This document shows, piece after piece, positions 33,881-42,558 of a stretch of DNA of 42,632 nt. Under the pieces are notes generated by a model. That model was given only the letters and a program-made list of their open reading frames with translations, did not search any database and was not told the DNA's origin. The stretch lies in the NCBI RefSeq assembly GCF_005405105.1, contig NZ_BJDK01000032.1, positions 1 to 42,632 of the forward strand. The letters are read 5' to 3'. How positions within the stretch are numbered: position 1 is the first letter of the stretch; every line of letters begins with the position of its first letter. A program made the position numbers and the translations under genes. The DNA comes from Lactiplantibacillus dongliensis. GTDB lineage: Bacteria; Bacillota; Bacilli; Lactobacillales; Lactobacillaceae.

Positions 33881-35556
33881 AGTTATTGGATGATATGGCT
33901 GTTGAGCAAGCTCATGGCGTTACCGTTAAATCACGTACTGTGCGCAACTTTTACACTGATAGTGACGGCCAAGAATATGAATATAATTTAATCGACACTC
34001 CTGGACACGTGGACTTTGCGTATGAAGTCTCTAAAAGCCTTGCTGCTAGTGACGGCGCAATCTTGTTGGTCGATGCGACTCAGGGCGTTCAAGCCCAGAC
34101 GGTGGCTAATTTTCGCTTGGCGCAGGCGAATCACCTTGCTATTTTGCCGGTTGTGAATAAAATCGACAGTCCCGCGGCAGACATTGAGCGAACGATTGCT
34201 CAGATTCGCCAGTTATCACCAGCATTAGCTACCGTAGACCCGTTAAGAATCTCGGCAAAAACTGGTCAGGGCGTTCCAGCCGTTTTGGCGGCGATTAAAG
34301 ATGTTTTTCCAGCACCAACGGGTTCAACGGTGGCGCCATTGAAAGCGTTAGTTTTTGATTCTCTGTATGATTCATTTAAAGGGGTCATTGCCTATGTGCG
34401 TCTTGCAGCGGGGACATTAACCCCCGGGATGGACAATCTATTGATGGCCAATGCAACGACTTTCACGAATAAAGCGATTGGCGCGTTTACGCCTGACATG
34501 ACCCCGGTATCGCAATTAGGTGTGGGTGAGGTCGGCTATGTGGTGACGGGGTTAAAAGACCCCCAAGCATTGCGTGTTGGGGATACGCTAACCAGTCAGT
34601 CTGAGCCCACTGCGCAGCCATTTCCCGGCTATCAACCGGCACAATCGTTAGTCTTTGCTGGCTTTTATCCAAAAAATAAAAAAATTCGTGAGTTGACCTT
34701 GGCTATTGAAAAACTCGCCTTAAATGATTCTTCATTCCATTTTCAAGCGGAAGTTTCCGAAGCTCTCGGTCCGGGGGTTCGTTGTGGCTTTTTAGGGATC
34801 TTCCATCTCCAGATTATTCGCGAGCGCTTAGTAACTGAATATGGACTGGATGTCTTAACAACGGCGCCCAATGTCACGTATCGCGTCCATTTAAAGGGTG
34901 TCGAGCAACCGAAGCTTATAAATAATCCAATTAACTTTCCAGATTTTGATCAAATCGAAATGACTGAAGAACCCCTGGTCAAAGCGACGATCACCACGCC
35001 AAATGATTTATTGGGCGCTGTGATGCAACTGGCTGATGCGCATAAGGGCCAACTCGTTGATATGGGCAATCAAGGCGACCTGATTGAGTTGCAATATCGG
35101 CTACCCTTGGCAGAAATTGCATATGACTTCTTCAATACTTTGAAGTCGCTCACCCATGGTTATGCGACGTTGACGACAGCTTTTGACGGGTATGACTTAG
35201 CGGATGTCGTGAAAGTCGAGGTGCATCTGAACTACGCTCGAGTGGATGCTTTATCGTTTATTGTTCATCGTGCCGATGCCCCAGATGTGGCGCAACAGCT
35301 CGTGCATAAGTTGAAATATGTTGTTCCCCGCAAGCTCTATCCGATGCCAGCACAAGCGGTGGTCGAGGGCAAACCGTTGGCACGAGTCGATATTCCGCCA
35401 TTACGAAAGAATGCGGCAGTTAATGGTGAACAACGTAGTGTTTCGAAGAAGCAGGCATTGCTGCGACGCCAGAGTGTGAATAAACGGCAAGCTGCGCACA
35501 GTGACTTACAGTTGTCACAGGAAGTATTTAATGCGATTTTGGATTTGTCACTGTAA
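33760..35556 (+). CDS. lepA2: Divergent LepA/EF4 paralogue (LepA2-type translational GTPase)
   Basis: 598 residues from TTG 33760 (AGGAG just before). LepA layout: G1 AHIDHGKST, G3 DTPGHVDF, G4 NKID, G5 SAK, then the domain II/III region with VRCGFLGIFHLQIIRERL and the LepA-specific C-terminal domain. LepA back-translocates or rescues stalled ribosomes. Two departures from standard LepA: the switch I region reads EQAHGVTVK in place of ERERGITIK, and the strongly conserved GGD-x-x-RK of the C-terminal tail is replaced by VNGEQRSVSKK. It is thus a second, specialised copy, presumably beside a housekeeping lepA elsewhere. Operon with TetR suggests conditional expression. Confidence 0.85.
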   Translation: MKPTNIRNFAIIAHIDHGKSTLADQLMALTQTVSERDQQAQLLDDMAVEQAHGVTVKSRTVRNFYTDSDGQEYEYNLIDTPGHVDFAYEVSKSLAASDGAILLVDATQGVQAQTVANFRLAQANHLAILPVVNKIDSPAADIERTIAQIRQLSPALATVDPLRISAKTGQGVPAVLAAIKDVFPAPTGSTVAPLKALVFDSLYDSFKGVIAYVRLAAGTLTPGMDNLLMANATTFTNKAIGAFTPDMTPVSQLGVGEVGYVVTGLKDPQALRVGDTLTSQSEPTAQPFPGYQPAQSLVFAGFYPKNKKIRELTLAIEKLALNDSSFHFQAEVSEALGPGVRCGFLGIFHLQIIRERLVTEYGLDVLTTAPNVTYRVHLKGVEQPKLINNPINFPDFDQIEMTEEPLVKATITTPNDLLGAVMQLADAHKGQLVDMGNQGDLIELQYRLPLAEIAYDFFNTLKSLTHGYATLTTAFDGYDLADVVKVEVHLNYARVDALSFIVHRADAPDVAQQLVHKLKYVVPRKLYPMPAQAVVEGKPLARVDIPPLRKNAAVNGEQRSVSKKQALLRRQSVNKRQAAHSDLQLSQEVFNAILDLSL

Positions 35557-35571
35557 GTTCCAGTGGTGTTG

Positions 35572-35995
35572 GTCAGACAATTATTCATCGCCAAAGTTTT
35601 TATGGGACGAGTGAACGCTTGGTAACGGTGAGCCATAAACGAATTTCGAAGCTAAGTATTGCTGAGATTAGTCAACTATTTATCGTTCAAACGGCGATGA
35701 TTAGTGGAATGATGAACTTATCCATTTTTGATGAATTCAATCATCAACGGTTCTTTGATCATGATTTTGAACACTTTAAGATACATTTGAATCCTGATAC
35801 GGTCGCGACTTTCCGGTATTATTTGCAGGGTAAGTACCCGACTGTTCATTTAGAATAGTGGCCTTTTTTGAAACCAATAAATATCCGAAACTTTGCGATT
35901 ATCGCATATATTGATCATGATAAGCTAATTTAGGTCAAACAATTGATAATTGATGAATTTAACTCAAATTGACAGTGAACGGTACTGGCAAGCGA
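35572..35995 (+). pseudogene. Decayed duplicate of the tetR-lepA junction
   Basis: Bases 35572-35858 still read as the last ~95 codons of the TetR (SQLFIVQTAMISGMMNLS is kept), then the same spacer and TTG, then the lepA start (AFAIIAYIDHD-like) with stops. Homology fades near 35995. The N-terminal HTH part and the remaining lepA body are missing. So lepA2 is flanked by direct repeats of its own 5' region. The rest of the 35557-36233 gap is AT-rich without a gene. Confidence 0.8.
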
Positions 35996-36192
35996 AAAGC
36001 AGCAACTTTGTAGTTTTTACAGGATACGTTTAGTACAGTTATGAATTTGGTATTGCGAATAAGAGGGTTTTCGTTAGCAACTATAAAGATAGCGTTTCAG
36101 AGATGTGATTAAAATTTCTGGAGCGCTATTTTAAGTTACATTATTTTAAGACATAATAGCTATTCATGATAGTAAATCGTTAATACTAGCCA

Positions 36193-36198
36193 TATAAT
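36193..36198 (+). promoter_or_regulatory. -10 box of the unknown two-gene operon
   Basis: TATAAT 36 bases before the TTG start, in AT-rich sequence. The -35 is weak (TAGTAA at 17 bases), so an activator may be needed. Confidence 0.4.
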
Positions 36199-36233
36199 AA
36201 AGAAAACGCTTAACAAAACAGGAGATGGAAAAA

Positions 36234-37901
36234 TTGAAATCAGAAGTATTTTTGAAAGAACATTTAGGGGATTATTTTAAACAAGACCTATATATAGCTC
36301 CAGAAATTCCAGATAAGAAGTTAGTGAATGCCGCCAGTAAAATTGCTAATGGCATTGATGCCAACTATGTATTAGCAATTATTGATTCAACACTTTTTGG
36401 TAGTGCTAAAGATGGTATTGTCTTTACTGGAGATAGCGTTTATATCAAAAATGGTATCTCACATTATGACTTGATACAGTTTAAGTATGACCAGCTCAAG
36501 AGTGCTAAATATCTTGAGGAACGTTGGCAAGATAAGGATGATAAAGAACAAGTTCGGCAGACAATTACGGTTGAACTAGTTGATCAAGATCAACCGGTAG
36601 TATTAGTGGCAAATAGTGACTTAATGGAACCAATGGCGCGGTTGCTAACAGATATTAGCACTGAAGTTGATGAAGCTGAAACAACTGAGCAATTACTACA
36701 ATTAAATGATTTAAGTCAGGCGGCTATTTCTGCGTACTTAGAGTTAATTGTTAACTTTTTAAAGCGTGATGGTATTTTGGATGAAAGTGAATATGCTAAC
36801 TTAGCTGGATTATTAGGAACAACAGAAGTTGATGATAAGACTAAGGATGACTTAATGGCTTATCGTTTGGAGCCGAAGCAAGTCCACGATGATGGAGAGC
36901 TGTTAACAATTCTTAAGACAGAAGTACCATTAGGAAGTCAGACAACTATTTTTCAATCGCTAATTAATAATTTATTAGGAATGATGACTAGCGATGATAA
37001 AGATCAATGGAAGCAAATTCCAGAGTTTATTAACATTCAGCATCAGTTAGAGGTTACGGATGAACAGGTCGACTTTTTCTTAAAAAAACAAGTTCAGGAT
37101 CAAGAAATCATTAAACAACGCTTAAATGATAAACACGCGTCTAAAATTCAGAATCAACTAGTTTCATTGGGAACCGGAGCTGGGGCTTCATTGGCTGCTC
37201 TAGGTGTTACGGGATTGGCAGTTGGCGCCTTTGGTGAACTAGGAATGGGAATGTTGGCTTTTGCAACTATGTCGACCGGTGGTTTGGCGTTGGCGGCTGT
37301 CGGGATTGGTGCAGCGGGTATTGCAGGTTATCAAGGTATTCAGAAGTTATCTAACGGCAACACTGTCGAAAAAAGTGATATTCGACAGTCACTGCTACAG
37401 AAAACGGTTACCCGGCAAAGTGCTGCAATGACGTTATTGATGGGAGATATTAACTATATTACTGATCGAATTGATCAATTAGTTAATACCCAAGATTTTG
37501 CTAATCAAAAGGATGCAGCAATGGCTGATCAGATTGATAAATTACGTCAATTTATACGTCAATTGCAAGCAGCAAAAAATGCTAGTGCGACTGCTAAAGC
37601 TTCGCAAGGTGATGGTGAACGTGAATTGGTTATGGCAGATTTACCAGATGCCCTAAACATCGAAAAGCTAGAAGATCTGCTAGCACAGAGTAAATATGCG
37701 ACTAAATTTGGTGAAATCTTGGAAGGTTGTTATCATTTCCGGGATGGCGACAATCAATTAGATCGTACTGTTGGTTTGCGTTACTTAAAAGCAGCAAGTC
37801 AGATTTTAACCCAGATTGGTTATTATAAAGTTGCAACGGCTGCTAATGTAAAGAACATTGGAAAAAAGGGCTTAGCATTTTTATCAGATAAGTTGAGTTA
37901 A
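36234..37901 (+). CDS. Unknown membrane-associated protein, PH-like plus TerB-like plus Gly-rich hydrophobic region
   Basis: 555 residues. TTG 36234 is preferred because AGGAG ends 9 bases before it; the ATG at 36225 touches that site. Regions: 1-~145, mostly beta, with LFGSAKDGIVFTGDSVYIKN and SHYDLIQF as in bacterial PH-like domains; ~160-212, helical, LELIVNFLKRDGILDESEY-like, the acidic DG-x-x-DE-x-E pattern of TerB-type helical modules; ~280-310 charged helix; ~310-370 strongly Gly/Ala-rich hydrophobic segment, fit for membrane insertion or pore formation; ~395-470 coiled coil; basic-hydrophobic end. No P-loop, nuclease or protease motif is visible. It is followed at 20 bases by the partner gene. 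No family name is known to me. Codons are more AT-rich than in lepA2. Confidence 0.8.
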   Translation: MKSEVFLKEHLGDYFKQDLYIAPEIPDKKLVNAASKIANGIDANYVLAIIDSTLFGSAKDGIVFTGDSVYIKNGISHYDLIQFKYDQLKSAKYLEERWQDKDDKEQVRQTITVELVDQDQPVVLVANSDLMEPMARLLTDISTEVDEAETTEQLLQLNDLSQAAISAYLELIVNFLKRDGILDESEYANLAGLLGTTEVDDKTKDDLMAYRLEPKQVHDDGELLTILKTEVPLGSQTTIFQSLINNLLGMMTSDDKDQWKQIPEFINIQHQLEVTDEQVDFFLKKQVQDQEIIKQRLNDKHASKIQNQLVSLGTGAGASLAALGVTGLAVGAFGELGMGMLAFATMSTGGLALAAVGIGAAGIAGYQGIQKLSNGNTVEKSDIRQSLLQKTVTRQSAAMTLLMGDINYITDRIDQLVNTQDFANQKDAAMADQIDKLRQFIRQLQAAKNASATAKASQGDGERELVMADLPDALNIEKLEDLLAQSKYATKFGEILEGCYHFRDGDNQLDRTVGLRYLKAASQILTQIGYYKVATAANVKNIGKKGLAFLSDKLS

Positions 37902-37921
37902 AATTGGAGTGATTTTGCAAG

Positions 37922-39520
37922 ATGGATGATGATTTATTAAATGATGTTGCTAAAATTTTAGCGACTCAACATCATGAACAAACCGTTGCAAATCAGCGAA
38001 CTGATGAGCTAAATCAGGCATTGAATGGTGTTCAGGGTGACCTGGAAAAACAATCACGGACTCAAGTTGATGCCCAATCTGCTCTTGATGCATTAGATGC
38101 GGAAAGCGTGGCTGATAATCAATTGGATGAGCTTGACCAAATCCTAGGTGATATGGAACAGATTTTAACAGCTAAACCAACTGTATCTAAGCCAGTAACT
38201 AAATTTAAGCCTTTAGATTCAGTAACGCCGGCAAATGATTGGACGAGCTTAGTTCAAGCGTCTAATGAGTATGCTGATCGGCATGAGTTGGACTTATCAA
38301 ATCCATATTATCAAATGATGTCGACTCGTGAATTTAGCGAACTATCAACAGAGTTGGTCAATAAATTTCAAATTTCACGTTTGCAGAAAGTGGATTATGT
38401 TTTTAGTAGTGTTGTCGGTGTGATTATGGGGTTGGTCGATGCGTTATTAGTTGGCCGAATTAAGACCGGTAAAGATGCTACTGGTCTACAAAAAACAGTT
38501 GATCAAGGGTTTGATAAGATTGTGATTGGTGCTGGTCGTTTTAGCCGACAATCTGAGTTACGGTCGCAAAAAGCGGCAGCTATCAAAGGCGCAGCCGGTA
38601 AGCTAACACCATCTCAATTAGCACAGTGGGATCAACGTATTAAAGATGCTGGTAGTATTGATAAGCATCGTGCAATTAAAACGTTAGAGAAGAACTTTAA
38701 GGTTAGTTATGATGCTGCTAATAATGCCAGTATTATCGGTGATGGTATTGCCGGCATGAGTGCAAATAACCATCATTTGAGATCTTTAGCCCATGATCCT
38801 GGAATCTTAGGATTAATTACTGGGATTGTTGATCAGTTAACAGGCAAAGCGACCTTTATAGACAGTACGGGTAGCATTGTTCGCGCAACAACTACTAATA
38901 TGGAAAAAGATGGTGTGATTCAAGGACCACTACCAGTTCGGATTGTCAAAGCGACTGAAAACTGGTTTGGACATATTTTATCTGATGTGGCCGGATCAAG
39001 TGGTGCTAAAGGACGTGGTGCTGGCGTACCAGGACCTTTTTATGCAGCAACACAATCATTGAACGTTGGTTCGATATCAATCAAAGGGCAGGATATGACT
39101 GTTGCTCAGACTAGTGACTGGCTATATAAACAAGGACTTGATTTTCGTGCTTTTGCGGCACAATCGATTCCAGTATTAGTTGGCGAAACGCTGATTCGGA
39201 TGTATTGGTTTGCTAAGCAGCATTTTTATTATGGGTTGTCTGTGCAACAAAGCTTACCAACCGGAAAGAATCCGGATGTAAACCGATTATTATTAACGAT
39301 GACATCAGTATTTGGTGCACTAGATTTTTCAGATGCAACCGTTCGTTCTGGCTTTTTTCAAAATATGGGAGAATTTTTATTAAGGTTAAATTATGTCAAT
39401 GCACTTGATTTGGGCTTTCGCTCTATTCAGGTAATGCGTAATGAGGCTAAACATAGTCAGTTAACTGAAAAGATTGATCGTGATATTCAACAAGAATGGG
39501 ATCGGATTTTAATCCCGTAA
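37922..39520 (+). CDS. Unknown partner protein with N-terminal coiled coil and membrane helix
   Basis: 532 residues, ATG 37922 with GGAG 12 bases before. Residues 1-~85 are acidic and heptad-like, probably coiled coil; ~86-150 linker with DLSNPYYQMMSTREF; ~157-180 hydrophobic helix YVFSSVVGVIMGLVDALLVG; a basic helical region; ~290-310 and ~390-430 further hydrophobic helices, the latter containing QSIPVLVGETLIRMYWF; a Gly-rich loop SSGAKGRGAGVPGPF at ~360. No catalytic motif is recognised. It is co-transcribed with the PH/TerB-like gene and shares a terminator with the WYL regulator. Probably a membrane complex of two proteins; defence, stress or surface roles are all possible. Confidence 0.8.
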   Translation: MDDDLLNDVAKILATQHHEQTVANQRTDELNQALNGVQGDLEKQSRTQVDAQSALDALDAESVADNQLDELDQILGDMEQILTAKPTVSKPVTKFKPLDSVTPANDWTSLVQASNEYADRHELDLSNPYYQMMSTREFSELSTELVNKFQISRLQKVDYVFSSVVGVIMGLVDALLVGRIKTGKDATGLQKTVDQGFDKIVIGAGRFSRQSELRSQKAAAIKGAAGKLTPSQLAQWDQRIKDAGSIDKHRAIKTLEKNFKVSYDAANNASIIGDGIAGMSANNHHLRSLAHDPGILGLITGIVDQLTGKATFIDSTGSIVRATTTNMEKDGVIQGPLPVRIVKATENWFGHILSDVAGSSGAKGRGAGVPGPFYAATQSLNVGSISIKGQDMTVAQTSDWLYKQGLDFRAFAAQSIPVLVGETLIRMYWFAKQHFYYGLSVQQSLPTGKNPDVNRLLLTMTSVFGALDFSDATVRSGFFQNMGEFLLRLNYVNALDLGFRSIQVMRNEAKHSQLTEKIDRDIQQEWDRILIP

Positions 39521-39559
39521 CAAAAATTCGTCGCAACTTTTTTGCGGCGAATTTTTGTT
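39519..39559. terminator. Bidirectional terminator between the unknown operon and the WYL regulator
   Basis: 18-base arms AACAAAAATTCGTCGCAA / TTGCGGCGAATTTTTGTT with one G-U pair. Both convergent stop codons lie at its edges. Confidence 0.85.
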
Positions 39560-40620
39560 TACTTATAACGAGCTTGCATCTTGGTTAACTCCGTTTTAAC
39601 CTTTTCAACAAAGTCACTCGGCCCTAACACCTTAACTGCAGCGCCTTGGCTCAGCAACCACATCATCACGCCGTAGTCACCTAGGACTTCAGCTTCAATC
39701 ACGACACTACCGCCCTGATCTGGTTGACGGTAACGTTCATGGTCATTTTTAGGGTCAAACGGTTCAACTTGGCCATTGGCGAAATACCGTTGCACGACTT
39801 CCGCGGTTGGAAACCGATCTAAGGCGGCTTCGACGATACCCCAGAATTGGAACCGTACTTTTAGAATGTTGCCAGGATACATAAATTGGATACGCTTGCG
39901 AAATTCACCATCGTTAAAGCGATCACTTCGACTGCGCGTAATCTGCTGACTAGGTTGGCTCGGGCGGTATGTTTTGATGCGGTCAGCACGGTAGAACAAC
40001 GTCGTCTGATGCTTGGCGTTGTAGCAGGCAATATAGAAATAATATTCTGAAAAGATGACCGCTTCTGGCAAAATCGTCCGAGTCACTTCAAAGTTTTCGC
40101 GCCGTTGATAAGTGATGGTCATGGTCGTTTGATGACGAATCGCATCACTGAAAAACCATAGTAAGTTAAGCAGTGACTGGCCATGATGAACCGGGGTGTA
40201 AAAGATTTTTTCATCACCGATGATGCTTTTAACGGCTTTACGACTAGTGGGCTGAATGAGGTTGGTCAGACCATCTAATAAGTCGTCTAATTCTGGCTTT
40301 GTAAACGCGCGGCTGGCGAGGACAATCTTGGCGATGGCCAGAACATCACGAGCAACGAGTTGGTGTTTATCGGTGACTTCGTTAGTTGGTGTGTCTACCT
40401 GAAGCTCATAACTTTTGTAAGTCGGATTGTACTTAATCTGTCGAGGATCATTGATCGTTGTTAAAAAGTCATTGACGGCATTAATGTCACGTTGAATTGA
40501 ACGTGGGGTGACATTATAAGCAGCTGCAAGTTCGGCCTTTTTGAGGCGATTCTCATTGATCAAGTCGTGATAAATGGCGAGTTGGCGTTGACCACTAGTT
40601 TTAAAATCTGTTGCTGCCAA
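39559..40620 (-). CDS. WYL-domain transcriptional regulator
   Basis: 353 residues. N-terminal DeoR-type HTH (KAELAAAYNVTPRSIQRDINAVNDFL, ~27-52), then a WYL-like ligand domain at ~160-225: MTITYQRR, FSEYYFYIACYNAKHQTTLFYRADRI. A further alpha-beta C-terminal extension (WCX-like) includes VVIEAEVLGDYGVMMWLLSQGAAVKVL. WYL regulators bind small ligands or nucleic acids and often control defence or DNA-damage genes. It points towards the unknown two-gene operon and shares its terminator; control of that operon is a guess from position. Confidence 0.85.
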   Translation of the reverse strand: MAATDFKTSGQRQLAIYHDLINENRLKKAELAAAYNVTPRSIQRDINAVNDFLTTINDPRQIKYNPTYKSYELQVDTPTNEVTDKHQLVARDVLAIAKIVLASRAFTKPELDDLLDGLTNLIQPTSRKAVKSIIGDEKIFYTPVHHGQSLLNLLWFFSDAIRHQTTMTITYQRRENFEVTRTILPEAVIFSEYYFYIACYNAKHQTTLFYRADRIKTYRPSQPSQQITRSRSDRFNDGEFRKRIQFMYPGNILKVRFQFWGIVEAALDRFPTAEVVQRYFANGQVEPFDPKNDHERYRQPDQGGSVVIEAEVLGDYGVMMWLLSQGAAVKVLGPSDFVEKVKTELTKMQARYK

Positions 40621-40808
40621 GATGAACCACTGCTTTCTGTATAAATTGTGAGTCGTTAAGTTCAGTGTAACAAAGTTCGGTCAAGTTGCACGTTTGAAAA
40701 TTAAAGCCACTTTAGCTGGTCGTTTTCAAGTAAGAGCACAAGTATAAGTGCGGTATCGAAAGGCGGTTGAACTGATTATAATCAGTAAAAAAGGAGTGTG
40801 ACCAACCA

Positions 40809-41069
40809 ATGACAGAAGAGGTCGATATTCGAGCCCTGCATCAATTCTACCGCGGATTAAGTGATTTGATTGGGGTCGATGCGATGTTAAAAATCTACCA
40901 CCAATATAAAGGTATGCAAATGACAATTCCTACCCATCTATATGATCGACAATTAGCGGCCGCGAAAGTCGTTGCGGAATTTGATGGGCACAATCAGCAA
41001 AAATTAGCGCGCAAGTATGGGTATTCACAGAAGTGGGTGCAACAAGTATTACATCGCCAGCAGGTCTAA
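40809..41069 (+). CDS. Small Mor-like HTH DNA-binding protein, copy 4
   Basis: 86 residues, ATG 40809, AAGGAG 40791. Core: GMQMTIPTHLYDRQLAAAKVV and DGHNQQKLARKYGYSQKWVQQVL, nearest to copy 2. TATAAT at ~40778 within TGATTATAATCA gives a probable -10. It is divergent from the WYL regulator (189 bases between starts) and precedes the DUF3825 gene, whose upstream region shares a TGGACACTG box with that of copy 1. Confidence 0.75.
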   Translation: MTEEVDIRALHQFYRGLSDLIGVDAMLKIYHQYKGMQMTIPTHLYDRQLAAAKVVAEFDGHNQQKLARKYGYSQKWVQQVLHRQQV

Positions 41070-41086
41070 TCTAATAAGGAAAGTTG

Positions 41087-41116
41087 TAAGTCGTAATCAA
41101 TTGATACGGCTTTTTA
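41087..41116 (+). terminator. Terminator after Mor-like copy 4
   Basis: GTCGT / ACGGC with inner ATC / GAT pairing, followed by T5. Confidence 0.5.
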
Positions 41117-41130
41117 TTTTGCCCATTTGG

Positions 41131-41174
41131 TGGACACTGGCTGTCTATAGGGGTCACTATACTGAAGCCATCAA
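41131..41174 (+). promoter_or_regulatory. Upstream box shared with Mor-like copy 1
   Basis: TGGACACTG here and at 14388-14396, each followed ~20-25 bases on by an ACT-x-AAG-x-CATCAA stretch. TATACT at ~41158-41163 is the likely -10, without a good -35. Promoters lacking a -35 are what Mor-type activators work on, but binding is not shown. Confidence 0.35.
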
Positions 41175-41242
41175 GTTGAGTTACCGGTACAAGTACTTGG
41201 AGCTGTCCAAAGTGAACTGGTAATCACTAAAGGAGAGACGTA

Positions 41243-41701
41243 ATGATGACTATTGCAATGACACAAAAAATGACGACGAACTTATTTGATTTTGCTTGGT
41301 GTGGCAATTCGTACACGACATCCTGGGATCAACATATCCAAAACTTAGCGACATTAGTGCGACCAGAAGCCTGGGGGCCGCAGAATCAAGTGTTAAAAAA
41401 TTATGTCAGCTATACCTTTGAAAATTTGGCGATTGCGGTTAATCAAGGTCGAGTAACGGCTGAAACTTACTTTCCAACAACTAGTTATGGGATGTGCTGC
41501 TGCTTTAATACAGGACTATTCACCCAATATGATGAGCCCATCTATGCTTACTTTAAACGCAATGAATTAGAGGCTGTCCAAGCTTGGCATTTAAAAGGCT
41601 TTAAAACGGCTAATGCGTCGGAGTTGTTAGGCTTTGAAACCTTACCTCAGCGCGTTCTACTGCCACCTTTAGTCTTGTCGCTGGACTGTGAAGTAAGCTA
41701 A
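41243..41701 (+). CDS. Short DUF3825-family protein
   Basis: 152 residues, ATG 41243, AAGGAG 8 bases before. It matches the first part of DUF3825: NLFDFAWCGN, RPEAWG, LKNYVSYTFENLAIAV, CFNTGLFTQYDEPIYAYFKRN, the FETLPQRVLLPPLVLSLD end. The usual protein continues for ~150-200 residues after this and is often tied to nucleic-acid-linked conflict or stress systems. Here it stops at LDCEVS, so it is either a short variant or a truncated gene. A short ORF with its own ribosome site follows at 12 bases and is not the missing part. Confidence 0.7.
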   Translation: MMTIAMTQKMTTNLFDFAWCGNSYTTSWDQHIQNLATLVRPEAWGPQNQVLKNYVSYTFENLAIAVNQGRVTAETYFPTTSYGMCCCFNTGLFTQYDEPIYAYFKRNELEAVQAWHLKGFKTANASELLGFETLPQRVLLPPLVLSLDCEVS

Positions 41702-41712
41702 GGGGGTGTCCT

Positions 41713-41862
41713 ATGTTACCATTCAGTTTACGGTTGCTCATGCCAATGAATTCCAAAACAGGATATCAACTAGAACATCTAGTTAAGTCACCAATTAAGC
41801 CACGTCAACCAGGGTGTTTCGGAACTTGTGGTCATGAAAACAAAGAAGCGAAAAACAAATGA
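41713..41862 (+). CDS. Possible 49-residue protein
   Basis: ATG 41713 after GGGGG at ~7 bases. Basic, with two cysteines (GCFGTCG) and a Lys-rich end; no signal or membrane helix. Close behind DUF3825, same strand. The ribosome site is the only support, so it may not be real. Confidence 0.3.
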   Translation: MLPFSLRLLMPMNSKTGYQLEHLVKSPIKPRQPGCFGTCGHENKEAKNK

Positions 41863-42007
41863 GTGAAAAGAAGAATCTATGTCAATCACTAAAGCGAATT
41901 AATGGACCAATAGTCTTTAGTAGACTAACTCGTGGGAATAATTGAAAGGAGTTTGTCGAAAGTAGTTGAAACGTGTTAATGACAGTAATTAGTACTTTGG
42001 GAATAAT

Positions 42008-42035
42008 AAAAGAGCCCAGAAATATGGGCTCTTTT
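42008..42035. terminator. Terminator of the minus-strand membrane gene
   Basis: AAAAGAGCCCA / TGGGCTCTTTT perfect arms, usable from either side. Between 41863 and 42007 no gene is seen. Confidence 0.8.
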
Positions 42036-42043
42036 AGGTTTGG

Positions 42044-42558
42044 CTATTTGATGTTTTGTTCAGTTTTTTGTTGGCTTGTCTTTGTTTCCTGTTTTTTATT
42101 TGACCCAAAGAGAATTTTTACGATAATTACAAGTAGTGCTAGAATTGCAATTACCCCAGCAACACCTGCTAGAATCAGAACAATCCCTTCTATAATAGAC
42201 TTCATATTTCCTTCAATTGGCAGGACGCTAACAATTGCTGCGGTTGCTCCAAAAATTGCAATTCCTAAAACGCCATCGAAGAAAATACGGCTGGATTTTG
42301 AAATGTCTAATTTATCAACTAGAGTAATAGCTAGATTTAGAATTGCTAAAACAGTAATCGCGGCAAAAATCATACCAGCAATTGCGATGTCATTGTTGAT
42401 ACTTACATCGCTAATGAATTCTGAAATAGTGAAACAAATTAAGGCCACTAAGTAAGTTAAAATACCGATTTTGTTAAAGGTTCCAATACTTTGAATCGAT
42501 TTGCGATCGATGATTCCAAATAAGATAATTAATAAAATACTAACGATTAAAATAATTC
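42044..42558 (-). pseudogene. Multi-helix membrane protein, 5' end apparently cut by an IS
   Basis: From 42448 downwards a 134-residue frame with GTG start has three to four helices and a Lys/Gln-rich tail (NKKQETKTSQQKTEQ). The same frame stays open up to ~42558 and encodes another helix (SILLIILFGIIDRKSIQ), so the GTG is not the true start. It meets a stop exactly where the sequence changes to an IS-like end at ~42559. I infer a small membrane protein of unknown function whose N-terminus is displaced by the insertion; it may be expressed from within. Confidence 0.55.
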
